Under the pieces are notes generated by a model. The model searched no databases and was not told the DNA's origin. It saw only the letters and a list, made by a program, of their open reading frames with translations. Positions 1 to 7,043 of a stretch of 19,364 nucleotides of DNA are shown piece after piece. The stretch is from Actinomycetes bacterium. GTDB lineage: Bacteria > Actinomycetota > Actinomycetes > Mycobacteriales > Mycobacteriaceae. Positions within the stretch are counted from its first letter, which is position 1. Each line of letters opens with the position of its first letter. A program made the position numbers and the translations under genes. The stretch spans positions 1 to 19,364 of the forward strand of contig JAEZDV010000035.1 in NCBI GenBank assembly GCA_023417985.1, read 5' to 3'.

Positions 1-386
1 GCAGTGACGGCCAGCGCTGGCCGACGCCGACCCGGGCGGCCGACCTCCAGCGCACCTGGGAGAGTCTGTACCCGTTGTTCGGTGCGGACGCGGCCGCGGC
101 GACCACGGCCTGCTCGTCGTGGCCCACCCTCCCCGCCCCGCCGCTGCCGGCCGCCCTCGACACTCCCGTTCTCGTCACCGGCGGTGCCGCGGATCCGCTC
201 GTCGGCAGCGCGGGAGGTGAGTCGGTCACGGGTGCACTCACGGCCGGCGCGATCGCGTGGTCGACCGTGTCGTGGCAGGGCGCCGGCTACTCCGCCTCGT
301 TGCATTCGACCTGTATCCAGGGCCGGATGGAACGGTATCTGAGCATGGGTGAGCTACCGCCGAACGGGAGCCTGTGCCCGGCGTGA
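1..386 (+). CDS. TAP-like alpha/beta hydrolase, 3' end only (partial)
   Basis: Only the last 127 codons are present; the frame is open from base 3 and ends at TGA 384-386. The segment reads as the C-terminal TAP-like domain of secreted actinobacterial peptidases/esterases: a TPVLVTGG strand, an acid-bearing ADPL turn, then the family ending with a Ser-x-Cys, YLxxGxLPxxGxxC pattern. I recall a protein of this type (Rv2672) just upstream of aftC in M. tuberculosis, which agrees with the next gene here. The signal peptide and nucleophile Ser would lie outside the window. Odd point: where relatives carry a G-H-G catalytic His motif, this protein has G-Y-S (Tyr codon 288-290), with a His only five residues later (codon 303-305). 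Substrate unknown. Family assignment is fairly sure; activity is not. Confidence 0.75.
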   Translation, partial: SDGQRWPTPTRAADLQRTWESLYPLFGADAAAATTACSSWPTLPAPPLPAALDTPVLVTGGAADPLVGSAGGESVTGALTAGAIAWSTVSWQGAGYSASLHSTCIQGRMERYLSMGELPPNGSLCPA

Positions 387-448
387 GACCCGATCCGCCC
401 GCCGTGCCTGACCCCGGGGGACATTCACGGTCCCGATCTCGGACGGGG

Positions 449-454
449 TACCGT
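449..454 (+). promoter_or_regulatory. -10 box TACCGT for leaderless aftC
   Basis: TACCGT (449-454) is followed by exactly six bases and then GTG 461. This matches the actinobacterial TANNNT -10 element placed so that transcription would begin at the start codon. No convincing Shine-Dalgarno precedes GTG 461. The -35 region is weak; TTCACG at 424-429 would need a 19-base spacer. Confidence 0.55.
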
Positions 455-460
455 GCCGTA

Positions 461-1711
461 GTGTTCCTCAGGAGTCTCGAACCTCGGACGGCGCGTACCA
501 CGGCAGATGTAGTCAAGGTCGTGGTGTGGCCACTGGCGGTAATGACCGTTCTGCACCGAGTGGTGATCAAAGCGGTCAACGGTTTCCGGACCGATGACTT
601 CACCCCGGTGTACAACGCGGCACTCGCCTTCCTCAACCGGCGCCCCGTCTACACCGCCAACTTCCAGTGGGTCGATCCGCACTATCTCTATCCGCCGTCC
701 GGGACCCTCCTGATCTCCCCTATCGCCGTGATCGACCCCGAGCGGTCGCGCTGGTTGTTCATCATCGCCAATGCCATCGCAGTCCTGATCGCGCTCTATC
801 TGCTGCTGCGCATGTTCGGGTTGCGACTCGACTCCCCTGTCGCTCCCGTCCTCGTGCTGGGTGCGTTCGCCTCCGAGACCGTGACGAACACCCTCGTCTT
901 CACCAACATCAACGGACTGGTGCTGCTCGGACAGGTCGCATTCCTCGTCCTCCTGCTCAAGCGACGAGACCTGTGGGCGGGCGTGATGCTCGGGCTCACG
1001 TTCTCGGTCAAACCGATCCTCGCGCCGCTGCTGTTCCTTCCGCTGGTGCGAAAGCAATGGAAAGTGTTCATCCCGGCCGCGGGTGTTCCGATCCTGCTCA
1101 ACATCATCGCGTGGCCGCTGTCGGTCGACGCGTGGCAATTCGTCGAACACACCGTGCCGTATCTGCTCGAGTCGCGCGACTACTTCAACAGCGCCATCGT
1201 GGGCAACGGGATGTACTACGGTCTGCCCGGCTGGCTGATCCTGGGCCTGCGCGGTGTCCTCGCGGTTCTCGTGGCGGTCTCGCTCTGGCTTCTCTACCGC
1301 TACTGCCGCAACGACGAAGTGTTCTTCGTGTGCACCGCAACGGGTGTCCTGCTGAGCGCGTCGTTCCTGCTCGGCTCGCTCGGCCAGATGTACTACTCGA
1401 TGATGCTGTTCCCGTTGCTCATGACGGTGCTGCTGCCCAACTCCGTGATGCGGAACTGGCCGGCCTGGCTGGCCGTGTACGGCTTCATGAGCTACGACTC
1501 CTGGTTGTCGGGGCGCTGGGTCGAGGCAGGCCGCGCCGCCGAGTACATGAAGACGACGCTCGGATGGTCGCTCCTCATCATCGTGATATTCGCGGTACTG
1601 GTCGACCGCTATCTCGCGGCGCGGCGGGAGGGTCGCCTGGACGAGGGGATCGAACCGTCGCACCTGCTGCCGTCCTCGCCGAATACCGAGGAAACACCCG
1701 CCCGAGCCTGA
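461..1711 (+). CDS. aftC: Alpha-(1->3)-arabinofuranosyltransferase AftC (GT87/DUF2029 family)
   Basis: An integral membrane glycosyltransferase of 416 aa with about 10-11 hydrophobic segments. AftC adds alpha-1,3 branches to arabinan of arabinogalactan and lipoarabinomannan, using decaprenylphosphoryl-arabinose at the outer face of the membrane (family knowledge). The sequence shows the AftC hallmarks: TDDFTPVY with the Asp pair at residues 45-46, DPHYLYPPSGTLL, ETVTNTLVFTNING, SRDYFNSAIVGNG and the NSVMRNWPAWL segment near the end. The product closely resembles what I recall of Rv2673, and the msrB neighbour also matches. The frame is open back to GTG 374, but I choose GTG 461 because a TANNNT box lies six bases before it and the resulting length is close to the roughly 430 aa of the mycobacterial protein. 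The 87-base extension would overlap the upstream stop and adds only Pro/Arg-rich sequence. Confidence 0.88.
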   Translation: MFLRSLEPRTARTTADVVKVVVWPLAVMTVLHRVVIKAVNGFRTDDFTPVYNAALAFLNRRPVYTANFQWVDPHYLYPPSGTLLISPIAVIDPERSRWLFIIANAIAVLIALYLLLRMFGLRLDSPVAPVLVLGAFASETVTNTLVFTNINGLVLLGQVAFLVLLLKRRDLWAGVMLGLTFSVKPILAPLLFLPLVRKQWKVFIPAAGVPILLNIIAWPLSVDAWQFVEHTVPYLLESRDYFNSAIVGNGMYYGLPGWLILGLRGVLAVLVAVSLWLLYRYCRNDEVFFVCTATGVLLSASFLLGSLGQMYYSMMLFPLLMTVLLPNSVMRNWPAWLAVYGFMSYDSWLSGRWVEAGRAAEYMKTTLGWSLLIIVIFAVLVDRYLAARREGRLDEGIEPSHLLPSSPNTEETPARA

Positions 1712-1773
1712 CGTCGACGGCGCAGCGCGAGGTGTCGGCGGGGTGCGTCGTGGCGGCTCCCCCGGCGCGCGAC

Positions 1774-1779
1774 TAGCGT
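1774..1779 (+). promoter_or_regulatory. -10 box TAGCGT for leaderless msrB
   Basis: TAGCGT ends six bases before ATG 1786, so the transcript probably starts at the A of the start codon. This gives msrB its own promoter in the 74-base gap after aftC. No clear -35 hexamer was found. Confidence 0.6.
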
Positions 1780-1785
1780 GGGGAC

Positions 1786-2214
1786 ATGACTTCCACTCCC
1801 CGATCCGAACCCGCACCCAAGGTCGTGCTCAGCGAGGACGAGTGGCGCGACAAGCTCACTCCCGCCGAATACGCGGTGCTGCGTCAGGCCGGCACGGAAC
1901 GGCCCTTCACGGGCGAATACACCGACACCGAGACCGAGGGTGTCTACGAGTGCCGGGCGTGTGGCGCCGAACTGTTCCGCAGCAGCGAGAAGTTCTCGTC
2001 GCACTGCGGCTGGCCGTCGTTCTTCGACCCCGCCGACTCCGACGCCGTGATCCTGCGGGCCGACGATTCGCTGGGAATGCGCCGCGTGGAAGTACTGTGC
2101 GCGTCGTGTCGCAGCCACCTCGGACACGTCTTCGAGGGCGAGGGTTACCCGACGCCCACCGATCAGCGGTACTGCATCAATTCGATTTCCCTGCGCCTGG
2201 TTCCGACAACGTAA
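1786..2214 (+). CDS. msrB: Peptide-methionine (R)-S-oxide reductase MsrB
   Basis: This cytoplasmic repair enzyme of 142 aa reduces the R epimer of methionine sulfoxide in proteins, with thioredoxin as the usual electron donor. Four zinc cysteines are present as CxxC pairs (C56/C59 and C105/C108), the catalytic Cys is C130 in the RYCINS motif, and a probable resolving Cys is C74 in SHCGWPSF. The GTERPFTGEY segment and the HLGHVF strand are also typical. Length is normal for a single-domain MsrB. ATG 1786 is fixed by the -10 box six bases upstream. The 3' end overlaps the convergent HAD gene by 38 bases. The order aftC-msrB agrees with that recalled for mycobacteria. Confidence 0.96.
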   Translation: MTSTPRSEPAPKVVLSEDEWRDKLTPAEYAVLRQAGTERPFTGEYTDTETEGVYECRACGAELFRSSEKFSSHCGWPSFFDPADSDAVILRADDSLGMRRVEVLCASCRSHLGHVFEGEGYPTPTDQRYCINSISLRLVPTT

Positions 2215-2902
2215 CTCCCGCCTCGGCCAGAGCCTGCCACAGGCCGTCGGGCCGCTCCGTCGTCGGAAGCGGCTCGACGAGCTGGAACGCACAGCCGATT
2301 TCCACCGCGGCGCCGTCCGCGGCGGCGCTGTCACCGATCATCAGCGTGCGGCTCGGCTCGACCCCGAGCGCATCGACTGCGTAGCGGAAGATCTCGGGTT
2401 CGGGTTTGACGGCACCGATCTCGAAGGACAGCGCGAACACGGAGACCGCGTCGTCGATGCCGAGTTCGGCGAACGCCGGCCGGATGTCGAAGGCGATATT
2501 GCTGAGAACCCCGACGGCGATGCCGTCCCCGGCGAGCGCCTCGATCACCGGCACCGTATCCGGGTACACGCTCCAGCTCGACGGGTCGACCACCTTGCCG
2601 TACAGCCTCTCCGCCTGCTGCGGGTCTTCGACGCCCGAGCGGCACAGCACGGTCAGATACGCCTCCCGATGCCATCTCGGATCACGGTCGCGGTTGGTCC
2701 AGGCGTGATGCTCCTCGGCGTCCATCTCCACCGGCTGCCCGGTGGGCGCGGTCAGCCGCCGCATGAGTTCGGCCTGCCGGCTCACATCGAATGCGTCGCC
2801 CTTCGCATCGGTGATGCCTGCCATCCAGCTCTCGTCCTCTTCGAGGCGGAACAGTGTGCCGGAGAAGTCGAAGAGAACGGCGTCGAACGGGCGTGCGCTC
2901 AT
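2177..2902 (-). CDS. HAD-superfamily hydrolase with atypical DxS motif
   Basis: A 241-aa protein with a Rossmann-type HAD core and a helical cap (about residues 20-110). Motif I is FDFSGTL: nucleophile Asp12 is kept, but the second Asp (+2) that acts as acid/base in phosphatases is Ser14. Motif II is LSN (Ser134), motif III Lys166 in the VKPEPEIF segment, and motif IV GDSxxxD (Asp191, Asp196). The later motifs resemble phosphoglycolate-phosphatase and haloacid-dehalogenase relatives, but the Ser at +2 makes ordinary phosphatase activity uncertain. Start ATG (2902-2900) has a TAGCCT -10 box six bases upstream on the minus strand. It is divergent from the LDH gene (84-base gap) and overlaps msrB tail to tail. 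Substrate unknown. Confidence 0.85.
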   Translation of the reverse strand: MSARPFDAVLFDFSGTLFRLEEDESWMAGITDAKGDAFDVSRQAELMRRLTAPTGQPVEMDAEEHHAWTNRDRDPRWHREAYLTVLCRSGVEDPQQAERLYGKVVDPSSWSVYPDTVPVIEALAGDGIAVGVLSNIAFDIRPAFAELGIDDAVSVFALSFEIGAVKPEPEIFRYAVDALGVEPSRTLMIGDSAAADGAAVEIGCAFQLVEPLPTTERPDGLWQALAEAGVTLSEPGAGKSN

Positions 2903-2908
2903 GTCCCG

Positions 2909-2914
2909 AGGCTA
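2909..2914 (-). promoter_or_regulatory. -10 box TAGCCT (minus) for leaderless HAD gene
   Basis: On the minus strand TAGCCT is followed by six bases and then the ATG at 2902. The spacing is identical to that at aftC, msrB, the WS/DGAT gene and the HRDC gene. Confidence 0.6.
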
Positions 2915-2986
2915 ACGACTCACCGGCACCCCCGCTCCCGTCCGGTCTGCCGAGTGGCGCAGCGGTGGCAACGGGGTGATGATCGG

Positions 2987-3961
2987 ATGATGGCGACAGT
3001 GCGCAGCGGACCCCGGATCGGCACGGCGAAGATCTCCATCGTAGGAGCGGGCAGCGTCGGCGCTGCCGTGGCATACGCGTGCCTGCTCCGCGGAACCGCG
3101 AATACGATCGCCCTGTTCGATACCAACGCCGCACGGGTACGCGCCGAAGTACTCGACCTCAACCACGGCACCCAGTTCACCCCCGCCTGCCGTATCGAAG
3201 GCAGCGACGACATCGCGGTGACCGCCAACTCCGACCTCGTCGTCATCACGGCGGGTGCGAAGCAGAAGCCCGGCCAGTCCCGGCTCGATCTCGCCGCCGC
3301 GAACGTCGCGATCTCGCAATCGGTGACTCCCCGGTTGCTGTCGGAATCTCCGGGCGCGGTGCTGCTGTTCGTCAGCAATCCGGTCGACATCGTGACGGCA
3401 GCGGCCATTGCGATCAGCGGAGTCGACGACGGCCGGATCTTCGGATCCGGCACAGTCCTCGACTCGGGTCGTCTCCGCTACCTCATCGCCGAGCGGGCCG
3501 GCGTCGCAATCGAGAACACCCACGCGTTCATCGTCGGCGAGCACGGCGACTCCGAACTAGCGTTGTGGTCCGGTGCCACCGTAGGTGGCATCCCCATCGA
3601 CTCGTACACGGTGGACGGCCGCGTGGCGTTCGACGACCGCACGCGCGCCGACATCTTCACCGAGGTCGTCCGCAGCGCCTACGAGATCATCCAGGGCAAA
3701 GGTGCCACCAATCTCGCCATCGGACTGTCGACAGCGCGCATCGTGGAGGCCGTCCTGCGCGACCAGCGGCGTGTCCTGCCGGTGTGCTCGTTGCAGACCG
3801 GGACGCACGGTGTGCGCGACGTGTGCCTGTCGTTGCCGACGATCGTCGATGCGGGTGGTGCCGACCGGGTTCTGGACGTTCCCATGTCCGACGACGAGGC
3901 GGCCGGGTTGGCCGAATCCGCGGCGACACTGCAGAAGGTGCAGAGGTCCCTCGGTTTGTAG
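2987..3961 (+). CDS. ldh: L-lactate dehydrogenase (NAD-dependent, probably FBP-responsive)
   Basis: A 324-aa cytoplasmic enzyme that interconverts pyruvate and L-lactate. It shows the NAD motif GAGSVG (20-25), Asp45 for the adenosine ribose, the AGAKQKPGQSRLDL loop with Gln97 (Gln102 in LDH numbering, which selects pyruvate over oxaloacetate and argues against malate dehydrogenase), SNPVDI, Arg162 (Arg171) and catalytic His186 (His195) in GEHGDSE. Arg164 and His179 match Arg173 and His188, which bind the activator fructose-1,6-bisphosphate in bacterial LDHs, so allosteric control is inferred. Two tandem ATGs (2987 and 2990) could serve as start; a weak GGGG lies about ten bases upstream. The frame is open further back, but that part lies inside the HAD gene on the other strand. 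The gene converges on the molybdoenzyme. Confidence 0.93.
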   Translation: MMATVRSGPRIGTAKISIVGAGSVGAAVAYACLLRGTANTIALFDTNAARVRAEVLDLNHGTQFTPACRIEGSDDIAVTANSDLVVITAGAKQKPGQSRLDLAAANVAISQSVTPRLLSESPGAVLLFVSNPVDIVTAAAIAISGVDDGRIFGSGTVLDSGRLRYLIAERAGVAIENTHAFIVGEHGDSELALWSGATVGGIPIDSYTVDGRVAFDDRTRADIFTEVVRSAYEIIQGKGATNLAIGLSTARIVEAVLRDQRRVLPVCSLQTGTHGVRDVCLSLPTIVDAGGADRVLDVPMSDDEAAGLAESAATLQKVQRSLGL

Positions 3962-3973
3962 GCCCGCCGGGCC
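3961..3973. terminator. Small GC hairpin between convergent genes
   Basis: GGCCCGCCGGGCC pairs as a 5-bp stem with a 3-base loop and overlaps the last base of the LDH stop codon. It lies between two convergent genes and could slow polymerase from either side. It has no U-tract, so it is a weak candidate. Confidence 0.35.
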
Positions 3974-3979
3974 TGTGTG

Positions 3980-6340
3980 TCACGGTCGCCGCGGCCGGAT
4001 CATGGGTGGCTCGTAGGCGCGCACCGGCGGCAGTTCGCCGTCGAACCGCTCGATCTCGACGAGCACGTGCTGACCTGTGCATCCCCGAGCAAGGGACGAG
4101 GTCCCGGTATCGGGCGTGAGTACGTTCGGATTGCCGTGCACGCACATCGAATCCGGATCGGCCGGGTCGAGCGGGTCGTACCACGCTCCCGTCGCGAGTT
4201 GGACGACTCCGCGAAGCAGTCCCTCGTCGAGCACCGCTCCGGCCAGGCACGAACCCCGGTCGTTGTGCACCCGCACCACGTCGCCGGCGGTGATACCGCG
4301 CTCGGCCGCATCGTCGGGGTGGATGCGGATCGGCTCGCGGCCGTGGATCTTCGACTTCTGGCTGTTCGCACCGTGATCGAGTTGGCTGTGCAGTCGGCTC
4401 CTGGGCTGGTTGGCGATCAGGTGCAGCGGGAACCGCTGTGCGCGTTCGCTACCGAGCCATTCTTCCGGTTCGTACCAGGTGGGGTGGCCCCCACAGTCGT
4501 CGTACCCGAAGCTGTCGATGTCCGCGGAGAAGATCTCGATGCGTCCGCTCGGTGTGCGGAGCGGGTTGCTCTCGGGATCGGCACGGAAGTCTTCGAACAG
4601 GGTGAGATCGTCCTCGGTGCGCATGCGCACGTGCCCGCGACGCCAGAACTCGGCGAACGGCGGCGGATCCTCGAACCGGCGCTCGTCGGCGAGGACGTAT
4701 CCCCGCCACTGTCCGTAGAGATGCTCGAGCCATTGCGCCGAGGTGCGCCCCTCGGTGAACCGCTCACCGAATCCCAGTCGGCGCGCGAGGGCGGAGAACG
4801 CGTCGTAGTCGTCGCGGGCATCGGCGAAAGGCGTTGTGACAGCCTGCATCGCGACGAGCAGCGGATCATTGCGGGTACACGACAGATCATCGCGTTCGAG
4901 TGCAGTGGTGGACGGCACGACGATGTCGGCGTGCTTGGCCATCTGCGTCCAGTAGGGGTCGTGAACGACGATCGTGTCGGGTCGGGTCAGGGCGCGCCGC
5001 AGGCGGGCGAGGTGCTGGTGGTGATGGAACGGATTACCACCAGCCCAGTAGACGAGCCGGGTGTCCGGGAACGTCAACCGGCGGCCGTCGTAGTCGAACT
5101 CCTCGCCGGGGTGAAGCAGCAGATCGGAGATCGCGGCGACGGGGATGAAGTCGTCGACATCGTTGTTGCCCTGGAACAGAGTGGGCAGTGGGTAGGGCAC
5201 GGGCGCACGTCCGGGCTCGTTCATGGAGCCGTAGCCGTGGCCGAATCCTCCGCCGGGAACCCCGATCTGACCCAGCATCGCCGCCAGGGTGATCCCCGCC
5301 CACGGCGCCTGCTCGCCGTGCCGGACACGCTGCAGTGACCAGGTCACCGAGATCAGGGTGCGACCCGACGCCATGCGGCGTGCGAGATCGACCAGGGTGC
5401 CGGCCGGCAGACCGGACAGGTCGGCTGCCCACTCCGGTGTCTTGACGACACCATCGGTACGGCCGAAGAGGTAGTCCTCGAAACGGTCGTATCCGGTGCA
5501 GTAACGCTCGAGGAAGTCGCGGTCGGCCAGCTCTTCGTGTGCCAGCACGTAGGCCAGTGCCAGCATGATCGCGACATCGCTGCCCGGACGCGGCGCGAGC
5601 CACTCGTGCTCACCGTGGACATCGTCGCGCAGCGGGCTGATCGAGACGATGCGACCGCCGCGGGCACGCAGGCGGTCGAGCGCGCTGCGCGTCGGATGGT
5701 CGCTCGTGCCACCGTCGTTGACGCCGGTGTTCTTCAGCGGCACACCGCCGAAAGCGACGAGCAGGTCGGTCTCGCGGGCGATGACCTCCCAGTTGGTCGA
5801 GCGCGCGAACAGTTTCCAGTGGGTGCCGATGACACGCGGCATGATCACACCGGTTGCGCCCAGGGAGTAGCTGTGGACCGACCGGGTGTAGCCACCGAAC
5901 ATCTTCAGGAAGCGGTGGACCTGGCTCTGGGCGTGGTGGAAACGCCCCGGAGCAGACCAGCCGTACGAACCCCCGAAGATCGCCCGGTTACCGTGCCGCT
6001 CCGCGACGCGCTTCAGTTCCGTTGCGAGCAGGTCGGTGAGTTCGTCCCACGAGACGGCGACGAACTCGTCGTTGCCCCGATCGGTGCTGGGACCGGGTCC
6101 GTGTTCGAGCCAACCCCGCCGGACCGCGGGCCCGGCGATGCGCGACCGGTGCCGCACCGATCCGGGGATGTTCTGCAGAATCGGCGACGGGTCGCTGTCG
6201 CCGGCGTAGGGATGCGCGGCGACGACCTCACCGTCGCGCACCTCTGCCGAGTACATGCCCCAGTGCGCCATCTGCGAGAACCGGGTCCCGGGCAGCGCGC
6301 CTGCGTCGGCCCCGGCCCCACCGGTCCCCCCGTCGATCAC
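3980..6340 (-). CDS. Molybdopterin-dependent sulfoxide reductase, BisC/TorA/DorA type
   Basis: A 786-aa bis-MGD molybdoenzyme of the DMSO-reductase family. It has the SYGWSAPGRFHHAQ segment, then HSYSLGATGVIMP, whose Ser159 aligns with the Mo-binding Ser of DMSO/TMAO reductases, then AAMLGQIGVPGGGFG and, near the C-terminus, the cofactor-binding LIANQPRSRLHSQ segment. There is no N-terminal Cys cluster for Fe-S and no twin-arginine signal, so a soluble cytoplasmic enzyme like biotin sulfoxide reductase (BisC) is most likely; BisC also reduces free methionine-S-sulfoxide in E. coli. GTG 6340 lies two bases after the chdC stop, pointing to translational coupling. ATG 6271 (residue 24, just before the family HWG motif) is an alternative start. 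The substrate cannot be set from sequence; TMAO or S/N-oxides are possible. Confidence 0.88.
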   Translation of the reverse strand: MIDGGTGGAGADAGALPGTRFSQMAHWGMYSAEVRDGEVVAAHPYAGDSDPSPILQNIPGSVRHRSRIAGPAVRRGWLEHGPGPSTDRGNDEFVAVSWDELTDLLATELKRVAERHGNRAIFGGSYGWSAPGRFHHAQSQVHRFLKMFGGYTRSVHSYSLGATGVIMPRVIGTHWKLFARSTNWEVIARETDLLVAFGGVPLKNTGVNDGGTSDHPTRSALDRLRARGGRIVSISPLRDDVHGEHEWLAPRPGSDVAIMLALAYVLAHEELADRDFLERYCTGYDRFEDYLFGRTDGVVKTPEWAADLSGLPAGTLVDLARRMASGRTLISVTWSLQRVRHGEQAPWAGITLAAMLGQIGVPGGGFGHGYGSMNEPGRAPVPYPLPTLFQGNNDVDDFIPVAAISDLLLHPGEEFDYDGRRLTFPDTRLVYWAGGNPFHHHQHLARLRRALTRPDTIVVHDPYWTQMAKHADIVVPSTTALERDDLSCTRNDPLLVAMQAVTTPFADARDDYDAFSALARRLGFGERFTEGRTSAQWLEHLYGQWRGYVLADERRFEDPPPFAEFWRRGHVRMRTEDDLTLFEDFRADPESNPLRTPSGRIEIFSADIDSFGYDDCGGHPTWYEPEEWLGSERAQRFPLHLIANQPRSRLHSQLDHGANSQKSKIHGREPIRIHPDDAAERGITAGDVVRVHNDRGSCLAGAVLDEGLLRGVVQLATGAWYDPLDPADPDSMCVHGNPNVLTPDTGTSSLARGCTGQHVLVEIERFDGELPPVRAYEPPMIRPRRP

Positions 6341-6342
6341 GG

Positions 6343-7038
6343 TCAGGGAAGCAGATCGATGAGCGCCTCGACCTCGACGCGTGGGCCGGTGAAGAACGGT
6401 GTCTCCTCACGCACGTGCATCCGGGCCTCGGTAGCACGCAGGTCGCGCATCAGATCGACGATCCGGTCGAGTTCGGGGGCCTCGAACGCGAGGATCCACT
6501 CGTAGTCGCCGAGCGCGAACGACGGCACGGTGTTCGCGCGGACGTCGGGGTAGCCGCGTCCGGCCTTGCCGTGGTCGGCGAGCATGGTGCGACGCTCGGC
6601 CTCCGGCAGGAGGTACCACTCGTAGGAGCGGACGAACGGGTAGACGCACACGTACGCGCCGGGTTCCTCACCTGCGATGAAGGCCGGCACGTGGCTCTTG
6701 TTGAATTCTGCGGGCCGGTGCAGGGCGACGTTCGACCACACCGGGGCGCTCGCACGTCCCAGATCGGTGGTGCGGCGGAAGTCGGCGTAGAGCTTCTGGA
6801 GATCTTCGAGACGTTCGGCGTGCGACCAGATCATGTAGTCGGCATCGGCGCGGGTGCCGGCAACGTTGTAGATGCCCCGCACCGTGGCGTCGGTGTCGTC
6901 GAACTGCGCGAAGAAATCCTTGGCGTTCTTCGCCGCGGCGGTCCGGTCGTCGTCCAGAACACCCGGCTGCACCTGGAAAACGGACCACATGGTGTAGCGG
7001 AGGGTGGAGTTGAGTTTGTCGTAATCGAGACGTGCCAT
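6343..7038 (-). CDS. chdC: Coproheme decarboxylase ChdC (HemQ), actinobacterial type
   Basis: This 231-aa protein performs the last step of the coproporphyrin-dependent pathway: oxidative decarboxylation of two propionates of coproheme to give heme b. It belongs to the chlorite-dismutase-like family. Visible features are MARLDYDKLN at the start, ADADYMIW, EFNKSHVPAF, VYPFVRSYEWYLLP, ADHGKAGRGY and ALGDYEWILAFE. By offset with the C. diphtheriae enzyme as I recall it, His116 would be the distal base, Tyr133 the catalytic Tyr and His156 the proximal heme ligand. Start: ATG 7038 has GGCAGGA about eight bases upstream and gives the family length. ATG 7047, which forms an ATGA overlap with the hemY stop, would add only three residues and is an alternative. 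It is the third gene of the heme operon. Confidence 0.95.
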   Translation of the reverse strand: MARLDYDKLNSTLRYTMWSVFQVQPGVLDDDRTAAAKNAKDFFAQFDDTDATVRGIYNVAGTRADADYMIWSHAERLEDLQKLYADFRRTTDLGRASAPVWSNVALHRPAEFNKSHVPAFIAGEEPGAYVCVYPFVRSYEWYLLPEAERRTMLADHGKAGRGYPDVRANTVPSFALGDYEWILAFEAPELDRIVDLMRDLRATEARMHVREETPFFTGPRVEVEALIDLLP

Positions 7039-7043
7039 AGCGG

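Noticed and set aside
374..460. Extended aftC start at GTG 374
   Set aside because: It overlaps the previous gene's stop, adds only Pro/Arg-rich residues and lacks a ribosome site. GTG 461 has the -10 box at leaderless spacing.
425..1816. A 463-codon minus-strand frame opposite aftC
   Set aside because: His/Arg/Glu-rich shadow without hydrophobic core, while aftC in the other strand is clear.
2669..2986. LDH frame extended upstream to 2669
   Set aside because: It runs through the divergent HAD gene on the other strand; LDH homology begins just after ATG 2987.
3977..5338. A 453-codon plus-strand frame opposite the molybdoenzyme
   Set aside because: Shadow frame; its composition is non-protein-like, and the minus strand has all molybdopterin-family motifs.
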